This document shows, piece after piece, positions 1-7,893 of a DNA stretch of 64,000 bases; the stretch's first letter is position 1; each line of letters opens with the position of its first letter. Source of the DNA: JANMMJ01 sp964543235 (lineage in GTDB: Bacteria; Pseudomonadota; Alphaproteobacteria; Rhizobiales; Aestuariivirgaceae); assembly GCA_964543235.1 (NCBI GenBank), contig CAZIXE010000010.1:1-64000 (forward strand), read 5' to 3'. The notes under the pieces are model-generated. The model was not told the origin of the DNA. It did no database searches and saw nothing but the letters and a program-made list of their open reading frames with translations. The position numbers were made by a program, and so were the translations under genes.

Positions 1-677
1 GCGATGGTGGTCGAGCCGACATCGATGGCCAGCCCGAAGGCCCGGTCATGGAAGCCCGGCCAGATGGCGATGAGCCGGTTGCCGCCGCCGGGGGCACGGG
101 AGTAGATGGCGCAGGTGATCTTCCATTCGCCCTGGCGCAATACCCTTTGCAGGCCGGCGATGATCGCCAGATCGCAGGAGAGGTTCTCGATCTGCCACTG
201 TTCCCTCAGTGCAAGGAACACGCGCTCGAGGTCTGACGAGGGCTTGTGCATGTCGGGCTCCTCGACCTCGACGTAACAAAGCTTGGTGCACGGATCGAGT
301 TCGATGACGCGGGTATCGGCCTCCTTGCGCACCACCTGCTTGTGCACCTGACTTTCCGGCGGCACATCGACGACCAGATCGCCGAGGATCTGCGTCTGGC
401 ACGAGAGCCGGCGGCCCGCGGCGAGCCCGCGCAGCCGCTCGTAGCGTTCCTCGACCCTGGAGAAGGCGGTGACATGCGATGCGGCTGACGAGATGCCGTG
501 CTTGGCGAATTCACCCTCGCCGACCGTGATCTGGCAGCGCCCGCAGATCGCCCGCCCGCCGCACACCGAATCGATATCGACGCCGAGCGCCCGCGCCGCC
601 TGCAGGACCGGCGTGCCGACCGGAAACCGCCCGCGCTTGCCCGAGGGCGTGAAGACGATGAGGGGATCGGTGGTCAT
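1..677 (-). CDS. Corrinoid-activating 2Fe-2S/ASKHA protein (RamA/DUF4445-like), partial
   Basis: Only the N-terminal 225 residues lie in the window; the gene runs off the left edge. Residues 1-100 form a plant-type 2Fe-2S ferredoxin domain with Cys39, Cys45, Cys48 and a distal Cys93 (in GRRLSCQT). The visible end (about residue 215 on, AIDVGSTTIA) is the phosphate-1 loop that opens an ASKHA ATPase domain. Proteins of this architecture reductively reactivate cob(II)alamin on corrinoid proteins with ATP hydrolysis. The gene lies downstream of, and co-directional with, a methyl-THF:corrinoid methyltransferase gene, which fits that role. It is separated from that gene by an intergenic repeat. Start is the ATG at 677. 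Function is inferred from domains and context; the corrinoid protein itself must lie left of the window. Confidence 0.85.
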   Translation of the reverse strand, partial: MTTDPLIVFTPSGKRGRFPVGTPVLQAARALGVDIDSVCGGRAICGRCQITVGEGEFAKHGISSAASHVTAFSRVEERYERLRGLAAGRRLSCQTQILGDLVVDVPPESQVHKQVVRKEADTRVIELDPCTKLCYVEVEEPDMHKPSSDLERVFLALREQWQIENLSCDLAIIAGLQRVLRQGEWKITCAIYSRAPGGGNRLIAIWPGFHDRAFGLAIDVGSTTI

Positions 678-685
678 CTTGTGAA

Positions 686-793
686 CCTCACCCTGAGGTG
701 CCCGCGCAGCGCGCGGGCCTCGAAGGGTTGCTTCGTTCGAGCGCCCTCGCGGCCATGCTTCGAGGCTCGCTTCGCTCGCACCTCAGCATGAGG
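686..793. repeat. Hairpin-rich intergenic repeat
   Basis: A 108-bp unit bounded by short palindromes CCTCAcccTGAGG (686-698) and CCTCAgcaTGAGG (781-793), with a GCCCGCGC/GCGCGGGC hairpin and TCGAAGG/CTTCGAGG arms inside. The two ends are inverted relative to each other (TGAGGTGC versus GCACCTCA). Similar 'TGAGGTGC...CTTCGA' units are scattered between genes of Rhizobiales (recalled, not searched). It sits inside a gene cluster between two minus-strand genes and may act as an mRNA-stabilising or terminating hairpin. Confidence 0.6.
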
Positions 794-799
794 ATGGCA

Positions 800-1759
800 T
801 TACCTCCGCCTTCTTGCTTCCCTGGCCGCCCGCCGCGCGGCAATTTCGTCCGCGCTGGGTGCTGCTTCACCGGCCGGCCGGTTGGCCGCCGCCGGGGCAG
901 GGGCCAGATCGCGGAACTTGTTGTTCCAGAACCGGCAATGGGCGTCCGTGCCGTTCAGCACATTGGCGCCGAAGATCGCATGCATGTCCTCGTCGTGCAA
1001 CGGATTCATGATCGCCGACGTCATGCCGTGGCTCGCCGCCATGGCCAGGAAATAGCCGGTCAGCGCCCGCCGGTTCGGCATGCCGAAGGAGATGTTGGAG
1101 GCGCCGCAGGTGGTGTTGACCTTGAGTTCCTCGCGCAGCCGCCGCACCAGGCGGAACACCTGCTGGCCCGCCGTGCCCATGGCGCCGATCGGCATGACCA
1201 GCGGATCGACCACAATGTCATGCGGCTTGATGCCGTGATCGGCGGCGCGCTCGACGATCTTCCTGGCAACGGCAAAGCGCACATCCGGGTCTTCCGAGAT
1301 GCCGGTCTCGTCGTTGGAGATCGCGACCACCGCCACATTGTACTTGGCAACCAGCGGCAGGATGGCTTCGAGCTTCTCCTCCTCGCCGGTCACCGAATTG
1401 ACGAGCGGCCGGCCCTTGGCGGTCTCCAGCCCGACCTTGAGTGCGGAGGTGACCGAGGAGTCGATGCACAGCGGAATATCGGTCACCGACTGCACGATCT
1501 CCAGGGTCTGGCGCAACAGCGGCGGCTCGGATTCATTGGGGTTGACGGCGGTAACGCCGGCATTGACGTCGAGCACATGGGCGCCGGCCTCGACCTGCGC
1601 CAGGGCGTCCTTGATGACGGTCTCGAAATTGCCGGCCTGCATCTCGGCGGCGAGCTTCTTGCGTCCCGTCGGATTGATCCGTTCGCCGATGACCGTGAAC
1701 GGCCGGTCGAAACCGATGATGTGCTCTTTCGTGGCGGAGGCAACGAGGGTGTGGGTCAT
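800..1759 (-). CDS. Methyltetrahydrofolate:corrinoid methyltransferase (MtgB/MtrH-like, pterin-binding)
   Basis: 319 aa, a full-length pterin-binding TIM barrel. Visible family motifs are GERINPTG (25-32), LDVNAG (63-68), IDSS (99-102), N121 and VVDPLVMP (183-190), the residues that hold the pterin ring. It would move a methyl group between a corrinoid protein and tetrahydrofolate, delivering C1 units from a demethylated substrate to the folate pool. A basic Ala/Arg-rich tail (last 25 residues) is not part of the catalytic fold. The start overlaps the preceding gene by 4 nt (ATGA), so the two are translationally coupled. Dihydropteroate synthase is excluded by context and by the GERINPTG form of the first motif. 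Confidence 0.9.
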   Translation of the reverse strand: MTHTLVASATKEHIIGFDRPFTVIGERINPTGRKKLAAEMQAGNFETVIKDALAQVEAGAHVLDVNAGVTAVNPNESEPPLLRQTLEIVQSVTDIPLCIDSSVTSALKVGLETAKGRPLVNSVTGEEEKLEAILPLVAKYNVAVVAISNDETGISEDPDVRFAVARKIVERAADHGIKPHDIVVDPLVMPIGAMGTAGQQVFRLVRRLREELKVNTTCGASNISFGMPNRRALTGYFLAMAASHGMTSAIMNPLHDEDMHAIFGANVLNGTDAHCRFWNNKFRDLAPAPAAANRPAGEAAPSADEIAARRAAREARRRR

Positions 1760-2058
1760 GTCGGGGTCTTTCCTCCATTGGCGATCAGCGCCTTGAGGCG
1801 TGCCATGTCATACTGCAATTCAAGGTCGGCCTTGGCCTTGTCGGCCTCGGCGGCGAGATCATCGCCCACCGCGACCGGCGCGGTGCGCCGCCAGTCGGCG
1901 AGATAGGCATCGGTGTCCGTGGCTTCCCCGCGCATCGCCGCCATGTCGATCGCTTCCTGGAAGCGGGCATCGAGCATGCGCTTTTCCTCCTTGCGTCCGG
2001 CTTTCACCGTGACCTGGGAGGGAATGTCGCGCCAGTACGTGACGATCAGGTTGGCCAT
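1756..2058 (-). CDS. Virulence_fact-family small protein in corrinoid cluster
   Basis: 100 aa beginning MANLIVTYWRDIPSQV, which matches my recollection of the Pfam 'Virulence factor' family of small proteins encoded next to corrinoid methyltransferase genes in Rhizobiales and Rhodobacterales. The biochemical role is unknown and the family name is historical. I chose the ATG at 2058 because the conserved sequence begins there; a longer frame to 2133 adds 25 unconserved residues. It overlaps the methyltransferase gene by 4 nt. It is acidic/helical in its second half (EAIDMAAMRGEATDTDA). Likely an accessory protein of the demethylation system (inference). Confidence 0.75.
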   Translation of the reverse strand: MANLIVTYWRDIPSQVTVKAGRKEEKRMLDARFQEAIDMAAMRGEATDTDAYLADWRRTAPVAVGDDLAAEADKAKADLELQYDMARLKALIANGGKTPT

Positions 2059-2136
2059 GTGGCTGAGCCTTATGCCCCGGATCAAAAGCGGCGAATAGCC
2101 CAAAAACGACATCGGCTGGCCCGCGCGGTACACCCG

Positions 2137-3093
2137 TCAGACATCCACCAGCCTGCCGATCCCCTTTTCGCAGGCAACCCGGTAGGCCAGACCGGCGAGC
2201 GCCAGGTCGCCGAGCCCGAAGCCGCGGAAGATGAATGCGCTGCGCTCCGCCGGCGAGGCCCGGCCCGTGACATGGCCCTGCACCAGCGAGGCCAGATCGC
2301 CCATCACCATCTCGGGCGGCGCCAGCTTGGCGCTCATCGCCGCCTCCTGCACCAGATCGTCGATGATGATCCGGTCGAAAGCCGAAAAGGTCTCCTGTTT
2401 CCACGGCTCGGCGAGATCGACGATGGCGGCAAAAGCGCCGGGCTTGAGCCACCCGGCGTCGAGGAAGGGCGCCCGGCCGGGCGCCCGCGTCAGCGTGGTG
2501 ACCACGATATCGGCATCGCCCATGGCCGCCTCGGCGCTGGCAGCCACGCTTGCGGCAATCCCGCGCGCTGCGGCCGCGGCTGCCAGCTTCTCGATGTTGG
2601 GCCGGCCGCGGCCGAAGATGCGGATCGCTTTCAGCGGATAGAGTTCCGCAAAGGCCTCGAGATGGCTCTGCGCCTGCACGCCCGCGCCGATGAAGGCCGC
2701 CGTCTCGCTGTCGGGTCTTGCCATCGCTTTGGCCGCCGTGGCGCTGAGGCCTGCGGTCCTGACCGCGGTGACCCAGTTGCCGTCGATGAGACCGGCGGGC
2801 AGTCCGGTGTGGCTGTCGAGCAGGGTGACGACGCCATTGATCAGCGCCAGCCCTTGCGCAGTATTCTCCGGATTGAGGATCACGCTCTTCACGGCCAGCA
2901 GCGGCGGATCGTCCGCGGCGGCCAGGGCAGCCATCATGTAGCGGCCGTCGGGCGGCATGATCACCGCTTTGGGTGCGATCCACACCGTATGCGAGCCCAG
3001 CCCGCGCAGCAGCGCCTCGATACTGGCGACTGCATCGCGGGTTGAAATGGCGAGCGACCTGAGATCGGCTTCGTTCAGAACACGCACCGGCAT
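2137..3093 (-). CDS. Ornithine cyclodeaminase/mu-crystallin family protein
   Basis: 318 aa. The NAD-binding loop is at 136-142 (GAGVQAQ), the family's catalytic-type lysine is K69 (LLAVKSV) and the substrate-carboxylate arginine R112 (TAVRTAGL). Enzymes of this family are NAD(P)-dependent ornithine or alanine dehydrogenases, ketimine reductases or N-methyl amino acid-type reductases; substrate cannot be told from sequence. It is the first gene of a minus-strand series that continues into the corrinoid cluster 78 nt downstream, so the substrate may be an amino acid or imine released by demethylation (inference). AGGAG lies at normal distance before the ATG at 3093. Confidence 0.85.
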   Translation of the reverse strand: MPVRVLNEADLRSLAISTRDAVASIEALLRGLGSHTVWIAPKAVIMPPDGRYMMAALAAADDPPLLAVKSVILNPENTAQGLALINGVVTLLDSHTGLPAGLIDGNWVTAVRTAGLSATAAKAMARPDSETAAFIGAGVQAQSHLEAFAELYPLKAIRIFGRGRPNIEKLAAAAAARGIAASVAASAEAAMGDADIVVTTLTRAPGRAPFLDAGWLKPGAFAAIVDLAEPWKQETFSAFDRIIIDDLVQEAAMSAKLAPPEMVMGDLASLVQGHVTGRASPAERSAFIFRGFGLGDLALAGLAYRVACEKGIGRLVDV

Positions 3094-3154
3094 CGGCTTC
3101 TCCTGGGCGGCTGCCGTTGATGACTGGCGATCTCGCTTATGCGGGCCGCGCCCG

Positions 3155-3412
3155 TCAGGCCTGCCGGTTCTTCATCACCATGCCATAGATGGCGAGAACG
3201 ATGACGGCGCCGATCACCGAGCCGATGAAACCCGCCCCTTCTCCGGGGGCATAGAGCCCGATCGCCTGGCCGAGGAAGCTCGCCACGAAGGCCCCGACGA
3301 TGCCGAGGATCGTTGTCATGATGAACCCGGACGGCTCGTTCTTCCCCGGCATCAGGAACTTGGCGATGACGCCGACAATGAAGCCGATAATGATCGTCCA
3401 GATGATGCCCAT
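3155..3412 (-). CDS. GlsB/YeaQ/YmgE family stress-response membrane protein
   Basis: 85 aa with three hydrophobic helices and the glycine-rich pattern of the transglycosylase-associated (GlsB/YeaQ/YmgE) family: start MGIIWTIIIGFIVGVIAK, then a PGKNEPSG loop, GIVGAF and a last helix GSVIGAVIVLAIYG. These are small inner-membrane proteins induced by general stress; no enzymatic activity is established. Divergently transcribed from the YidB-like gene, with about 140 nt between the two starts. Confidence 0.9.
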   Translation of the reverse strand: MGIIWTIIIGFIVGVIAKFLMPGKNEPSGFIMTTILGIVGAFVASFLGQAIGLYAPGEGAGFIGSVIGAVIVLAIYGMVMKNRQA

Positions 3413-3552
3413 GGAGTTCCCCCTTGGCTGGCCTCGTGTTGTGATTGGCGCAAACCTAGCATCCGCCCGCGCGGCAGATCAATCCGCGAGTCTTGCATTT
3501 GACGCATTCGCTGCCGATAACGGCGGTGAGCCAATCATCACAGGAGTCCTCC

Positions 3553-3990
3553 ATGGCGAAGAAACTTCCCTCGCTGGCCGCCCTCTTGGGCCTCGTGGCC
3601 ATTGCCGGCTACCAGAACCGCGACAAGATCGGCGAGTTCGTGAAGGGCCTGACGGGTGGCAGTGCCGGCGAGGCCGCGGGCGGCATGCTGGAATCGGTCA
3701 AGAAGACCCTTGGCGACGGTCCGATCGCCACCACGGTTACCGGCGGGCTGGGGGAACTGATCGACCGGTTCCGGAAGGCGGGCGAGGGTGAGACGGCTGA
3801 CTCCTGGGTGGGCACCGGGCCGAACAAGCCGATCGACGCACCGCACATGGAGAAGGCCCTGGGCAGCGACCTGATCGGCGAACTGGCCAGGCAGACCGGC
3901 CTCTCCCGCGAGGAACTGCTGTCGCGCCTGACCCAGGTTCTCCCCGAGGCCGTCGACAAGCTCACGCCGGAAGGCCGCCTGCCGGGCTGA
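3553..3990 (+). CDS. YidB family (DUF937) protein
   Basis: 145 aa. The C-terminal half carries the YidB signature: SWVGTGPNKPID followed by the block DLIGELARQTGLSREELLSRL and the ending PEAVDKLTPEGRLP. Function of the family is unknown; Escherichia coli YidB is a small cytosolic protein. The frame is open upstream to 3493, but the ATG at 3553 has AGGAG just before it (3542-3546) and begins where the hydrophobic N-terminus (LAALLGLVAIAG) starts. Ends 3 nt from the convergent gene at 3994. Confidence 0.85.
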   Translation: MAKKLPSLAALLGLVAIAGYQNRDKIGEFVKGLTGGSAGEAAGGMLESVKKTLGDGPIATTVTGGLGELIDRFRKAGEGETADSWVGTGPNKPIDAPHMEKALGSDLIGELARQTGLSREELLSRLTQVLPEAVDKLTPEGRLPG

Positions 3991-3993
3991 CGG

Positions 3994-4995
3994 TCAGGCT
4001 CCGAAGAAGGTGCGGGCCAGGATTCCGACGATCATGGCAAACGAGCGCACCGCTTCGATCGGCACGTTCTGGCCGGTGAAGCTGCCTGTCGCATCAATCT
4101 CGCTTGCCAGCTTCTCGGGCTGGCCGTCGACCTCGACGTCGACATAGGCACTTTCCTTCATGATGATCTGGCCGGTGATGCCGTCGGCGGCCGCGAACAG
4201 ATCCGCATCCCCCGTCGGCTCGGCGAACAGCGCTTCATCGCTTGCCGCATCGGTCGTGGGCAGCGTCAGGGTCAGGTCGTACTGGTTCTGGTTGCCGACA
4301 TTGGGGGTCGCCGTGAACGGCATGTTGCCCTTGAGCGGATACTCCTTCTTGCCGCATTTGGCGGTGACGTCCATGAACCACGACTCGGTCTGGTAGGAAT
4401 AGGCCATGTTGCCGTTCCACACGCAGCCCTTGTCGGAGGGCAATCCCGCCGAGGGCACCGTGAAATTGTTGAGCTGCACCGTGTCGACGCGCTCGTCGAT
4501 GAGCCCGGCCTCGCTGCCCTTGATCTTCTTGAGGATCGAATCGCGGAGCAGGCTGGCAGCGGTGCTCGGCACTTCGGGCTTCAGCATCATGCTGCCGGCG
4601 AACCGCCCGCTCGAGGCCTCCACCTTGCCAAGCGCCAGATAGTTGACGGTCATGCCGGCCCCGTCGGTGAAGCCGTCCGATTTCACCACCCAGCCGCCGG
4701 CATACTGCGTGCGCTGCAGCTTCTGGCCGTTCGCCGGATTGATGAGGGCGCCGTTGCCTGTGACCGCGCAGGATTCGCTTTGTGCCGAAATGATGCCGCC
4801 GATGGCGCCCTGGCAGGTGATCTTGAGCGTGGTGTCGACCTGCTTGTCGGCGATGCCGACCGTGAAACTGTCCTTCGCTTTCTGATCGCGCAGCGATTGC
4901 ATCGACGCCTTCATGGTGAAGTTCACCGTTTCGGCAGCGAGCGCCGAAACCGGGGCGAGAACTGCAAGCGTGGCGGCAAGGAATAGATTTCTCAT
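3994..4995 (-). CDS. Secreted hypothetical protein
   Basis: 333 aa with a clear Sec signal peptide (MRNLFLAATLAVLAPVSALAA, cleavage after about residue 21). The mature part is rich in beta-strand-like stretches and Thr/Asn, with two Cys pairs (TCQGAIGG and SESCAVTG; KGCVWNG and TAKCGKKEY) that suggest disulfides and a periplasmic location. I do not recognise the family. It converges on the YidB-like gene with a 3-nt gap. The 229 nt upstream of its start (4996-5224) holds no gene I can support. Confidence 0.6.
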   Translation of the reverse strand: MRNLFLAATLAVLAPVSALAAETVNFTMKASMQSLRDQKAKDSFTVGIADKQVDTTLKITCQGAIGGIISAQSESCAVTGNGALINPANGQKLQRTQYAGGWVVKSDGFTDGAGMTVNYLALGKVEASSGRFAGSMMLKPEVPSTAASLLRDSILKKIKGSEAGLIDERVDTVQLNNFTVPSAGLPSDKGCVWNGNMAYSYQTESWFMDVTAKCGKKEYPLKGNMPFTATPNVGNQNQYDLTLTLPTTDAASDEALFAEPTGDADLFAAADGITGQIIMKESAYVDVEVDGQPEKLASEIDATGSFTGQNVPIEAVRSFAMIVGILARTFFGA

Positions 4996-5224
4996 GATGC
5001 GGCCGATCCCTGGTGTTTAGCGATCCTGTGGATGACCGGGCCGAGGGCGGTGATCCCGCCGGGCAGCCGGTCCAGCTGGCGATGTTGTCCGATCCGCCGC
5101 CGATAGGCAATGGCCCAGGGCGCATTGTGGTTGATGACAGCGGTGCGCAGATGCCGGCACTGACCGGGCAGATCCGGCCGCAGGTGAGCGGGTCCTGCCG
5201 GATTGGCCGCTTTCGAATCCCCTC

Positions 5225-5614
5225 TCAGGCCCGCACGAAGGCCTTCCGCACCGCCGTCTCGTCGGCGCCGGCCGCCCGGATCATCAGGAAGCGGCCGCTC
5301 CAGGCATTGGGCAGCGTCCAGCGCCCTTCGATCTCCGTTGCCGTCGCGTTGAGAATGCCGTCATAGCCGACCGTGTGGCACCAGCCGCCGCTGCCATCAT
5401 AGGTCTTGCTGAAAGTCACCGAATACCCCGCCTGGCTGCCGGCCAGGCTGGCAAAAAGCATCAGCGGCGCCCCGCTCCTGCCCGTCACCGCCTCATGCGT
5501 GGTGCCGCTGAATCCCCGGCCGGAACTGATCAGCGTGGCCACGAAATAGACCGGCTCCAGATAGGCGGGATAGCTGTAGAGCCCGTGCCAGATACCGGTC
5601 AGTTGCGCAGGCAT
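5225..5614 (-). CDS. Hypothetical protein downstream of CoA-transferase
   Basis: 129 aa beginning MPAQLTGIWHGLYSYP. Aromatic- and Gly-rich beta pattern (GIWHGLYSYPAYLEPVYF near the start, WTLPNAWSGRFLMIR near the end) suggests a small beta-barrel or lipocalin-like fold, as seen in DUF proteins that bind small ligands, but I do not recognise the family. A longer frame to 5770 overlaps the CoA-transferase gene and encodes low-complexity Arg-rich sequence, so I use the ATG at 5614. It starts 4 nt after the CoA-transferase stop and is very likely co-transcribed. Confidence 0.6.
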   Translation of the reverse strand: MPAQLTGIWHGLYSYPAYLEPVYFVATLISSGRGFSGTTHEAVTGRSGAPLMLFASLAGSQAGYSVTFSKTYDGSGGWCHTVGYDGILNATATEIEGRWTLPNAWSGRFLMIRAAGADETAVRKAFVRA

Positions 5615-5618
5615 CGTG

Positions 5619-6842
5619 TCAACCCACCACACCCTTGGCCCGCAGGCGGTCGATGTCCGCCGGGTCCATGGCCAGGAGGTCACGCAGCACCCGTTCCGTG
5701 CCATCGCCCAGCCGCGGCGGCGGCCTGTCATATTCGATCGGCGTCGCCGAGAACTGGATCGGATTGGCAACCCCCGGCACCTGCACGCCGTCTTCGCGGG
5801 TCAGCCCGATCTGCAGGCCGCGGGCCAGCACCTGCGGATTCTCGAACACGTGGTCGATGGTATTGATCGGCCCGCAGGGCACCGCCGCCGACTCGAGCGC
5901 TTCGACCCACTCGGCCGTGGTCCGCGCCTTCATCGGCTCGACCAGCAGCGGGATGAGCGCGCCGCGATTCTCGACCCGGCCGCGGTTGGTGATGAAGCGG
6001 GGATCCTCGGCAAGTTCCGGTCTGCCGATGATGCTGCAATACTCCTTGAACTGACGATCCGTTCCGACTGCGATGATGATGAAGCCGTCCCGCGTCTGGA
6101 AGGTCTGGTAGGGCACGATGTTGGGATGGGCGTTGCCGAGGCGCGTCGGGGGCTTGCCGCCGACGAGATAGTTGAGCGCCTGGTTGGCGAGCACGGCGAC
6201 CTGCGAGTCGAGCAGCGCCATGTCGATGTACTGGCCTTCGCCCGTGCGTTCGCGATGGTAGAGCGCCCCCAGCATGCCGATCACCGCATAGAGGCCGGTG
6301 AAAATGTCGGCGAAAGCCACCCCGACCTTCATCGGCTCGGCACCGGGCGCGCCATCCGGCTGGCCGGTGATCGACATGATGCCGGCCATGCCCTGGATCA
6401 TGAAGTCATAGCCCGCCCGCGCCGCGAAGGGGCCGTTCTGGCCGAAACCGGTGATCGAGCAGTAGATGAGCCGGGGGTTGTGAGGCTTGAGGCTCTCGTA
6501 GTCGAGACCGTATTTCCTGAGACCGCCGACCTTGAAATTCTCGATCACGATGTCGGACCGGGCGGCGAGCTCGCGGATCAGCCGCTGGCCTTCCGGGGTG
6601 GCCATGTCGATGCACACCGATGACTTGCCGCGATTGCACGAGAGGAAATAGGCGGCATCGCCCCGCGAGCCGTCGCCGTTGGTGATGAAGGGCGGTCCCC
6701 AGCCGCGCGTATCGTCGCCCTCACCGGGCTTCTCGATCTTGATGACATCCGCCCCGAAATCGGCAAGGAGCTGCGTCGCCCACGGGCCCGCCAGCACGCG
6801 GGTGAGATCGAGAACGCGGATATTGGTGAGGGGGCCGGCCAT
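5619..6842 (-). CDS. CaiB/BaiF (family III) CoA-transferase
   Basis: 407 aa, the usual length. The N-terminus has the family hallmark VLDLTRVLAGPWATQLLADFG-type sequence (10-30) followed by IKIEKPG; the catalytic aspartate is D146 in GYDFMIQG. These enzymes move CoA between carboxylic acids through an Asp-acyl anhydride. Substrate cannot be predicted; no decarboxylase or acyl-CoA dehydrogenase lies adjacent. The ATG at 6842 starts the conserved sequence (MAGPLTNIRVLDL); a longer frame to 6971 adds unconserved residues. Confidence 0.9.
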   Translation of the reverse strand: MAGPLTNIRVLDLTRVLAGPWATQLLADFGADVIKIEKPGEGDDTRGWGPPFITNGDGSRGDAAYFLSCNRGKSSVCIDMATPEGQRLIRELAARSDIVIENFKVGGLRKYGLDYESLKPHNPRLIYCSITGFGQNGPFAARAGYDFMIQGMAGIMSITGQPDGAPGAEPMKVGVAFADIFTGLYAVIGMLGALYHRERTGEGQYIDMALLDSQVAVLANQALNYLVGGKPPTRLGNAHPNIVPYQTFQTRDGFIIIAVGTDRQFKEYCSIIGRPELAEDPRFITNRGRVENRGALIPLLVEPMKARTTAEWVEALESAAVPCGPINTIDHVFENPQVLARGLQIGLTREDGVQVPGVANPIQFSATPIEYDRPPPRLGDGTERVLRDLLAMDPADIDRLRAKGVVG

Positions 6843-7066
6843 GCATGTCTCCTGGAGCGCGGTGCTTCTAGCGCTTGTCAGTGACGCCCGCAAATGCCTG
6901 GATAAGCCGGGCAACAGGTGAAGGATGATGATGGCGGAAACACTGACGCTGATGCCCCGGGCCGCGCGCAAGCTGCTTCGCCGGGGCAGTCCTCGATGGA
7001 ACTCCCCGGCCGCGCGGCCAGCCGCATGCGGCTGGCCAGGGAGGGCCGGAAAATCGACAGGCTGCT

Positions 7067-7570
7067 CTATGAGCGGCTGAAGTCATTCGCCCGAGCCGCA
7101 AGCCTCGCCCACCGCGCGTCATCGACCTCGATGCCGTTCGCCTCGGCCAGCGCCAGCCTCTCCGCGTAGGGGTCCTTGCTGCGTGGGCCGCCAAGCGCAA
7201 AGGCGGGATCGACCGGGCAGCCGATCGCCATCCTGTCCCTGACCGAGAACGGCAGAAGATAGAGGCCGTGCCGGACATTGCGCAGGAATATGCGGCCCCT
7301 CTCCCGGGCCATCGCAGCGATGGCAGGGGCAGTGAACACGCAGGACACATTGCGGAGGTCAAGCCCCAGGATGTCCGGTTCGAGTTTGACGGCTTCATCG
7401 CCGCGGGGTTGCGTGGCGAGGGCCTCCTCGAGCATGGCGAGACCCCCGTAACCGCAGGCCTCGAGCCAGCCGCAGGCCCAGCCGCTGGCGCTGGCAAGCT
7501 CCGGGGCGGCACCTGTCGCGACGAGACAGCTCCGGGCCAGGTTCCCGATCTCGTCCGGGCTCACCCGCAT
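7067..7570 (-). CDS. DUF3726-like protein
   Basis: 167 aa. Sequence pattern (start VSPDEIGNLARSCLVATGA, then a WACGWLEACGYGGLAMLEEAL helix, and a DGIEVDDARWARL-type end) fits my recollection of the DUF3726 family, of unknown function. No transmembrane segment or catalytic motif stands out. It is followed 224 nt later by the co-directional CoA-transferase gene; that spacer contains a GCCGCGCGGCC-type palindrome near 7009 but no gene. Confidence in the family name is moderate. Confidence 0.6.
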   Translation of the reverse strand: MRVSPDEIGNLARSCLVATGAAPELASASGWACGWLEACGYGGLAMLEEALATQPRGDEAVKLEPDILGLDLRNVSCVFTAPAIAAMARERGRIFLRNVRHGLYLLPFSVRDRMAIGCPVDPAFALGGPRSKDPYAERLALAEANGIEVDDARWARLAARANDFSRS

Positions 7571-7893
7571 GTTAGCGCGCCTGCTCCAATGGTCTGATTC
7601 ACCTTGTTAGAGACTTCTCTCAAGATCATGGAAACAAAGGTAAATCCTCCGGCCGCCAGTAGCGGAACTGAACCCCCTGGGGTGAGTCCAATGGCAACGG
7701 GTTCTTGGTACCACGCCCATGCATCCGATTGAACCAGCCTGACAAAAGCCATTGCCGGATTGTCACGAGGGCGTCATATTGAATTGAAATGAGACAAGAA
7801 AAGCGGGGCCTTGTGACCCCGATGACCACCGGCCCAACCATGACCGCGAACAATCCCGGGATGAACCCGGCGATGTATTTGGAGGACAATGCG
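7571..7893. other. Intergenic region upstream of ABC importer; no gene seen
   Basis: 323 nt between the divergent DUF3726-like gene and the binding-protein gene. It is more AT-rich than its surroundings, and the frames that cross it (for example 7561-7752 minus) do not resemble proteins. It probably contains the promoters of both flanking genes. I see no convincing -35/-10 pair, riboswitch or operator. The only clear signal is the GGAGG at 7881-7885 that fixes the importer start. Confidence 0.5.

Noticed and set aside
698..1906. Long plus-strand frame over the methyltransferase
   Set aside because: High GC content leaves long antisense frames; it has no motifs and covers a well-supported minus-strand gene.
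5013..5366. 117-aa plus-strand frame in the 4996-5224 spacer
   Set aside because: No ribosome site and overlaps the hypothetical gene at 5225; no motif.
7561..7889. Minus-strand frames upstream of the importer gene
   Set aside because: Short, with no similarity pattern; the region looks like a promoter area.
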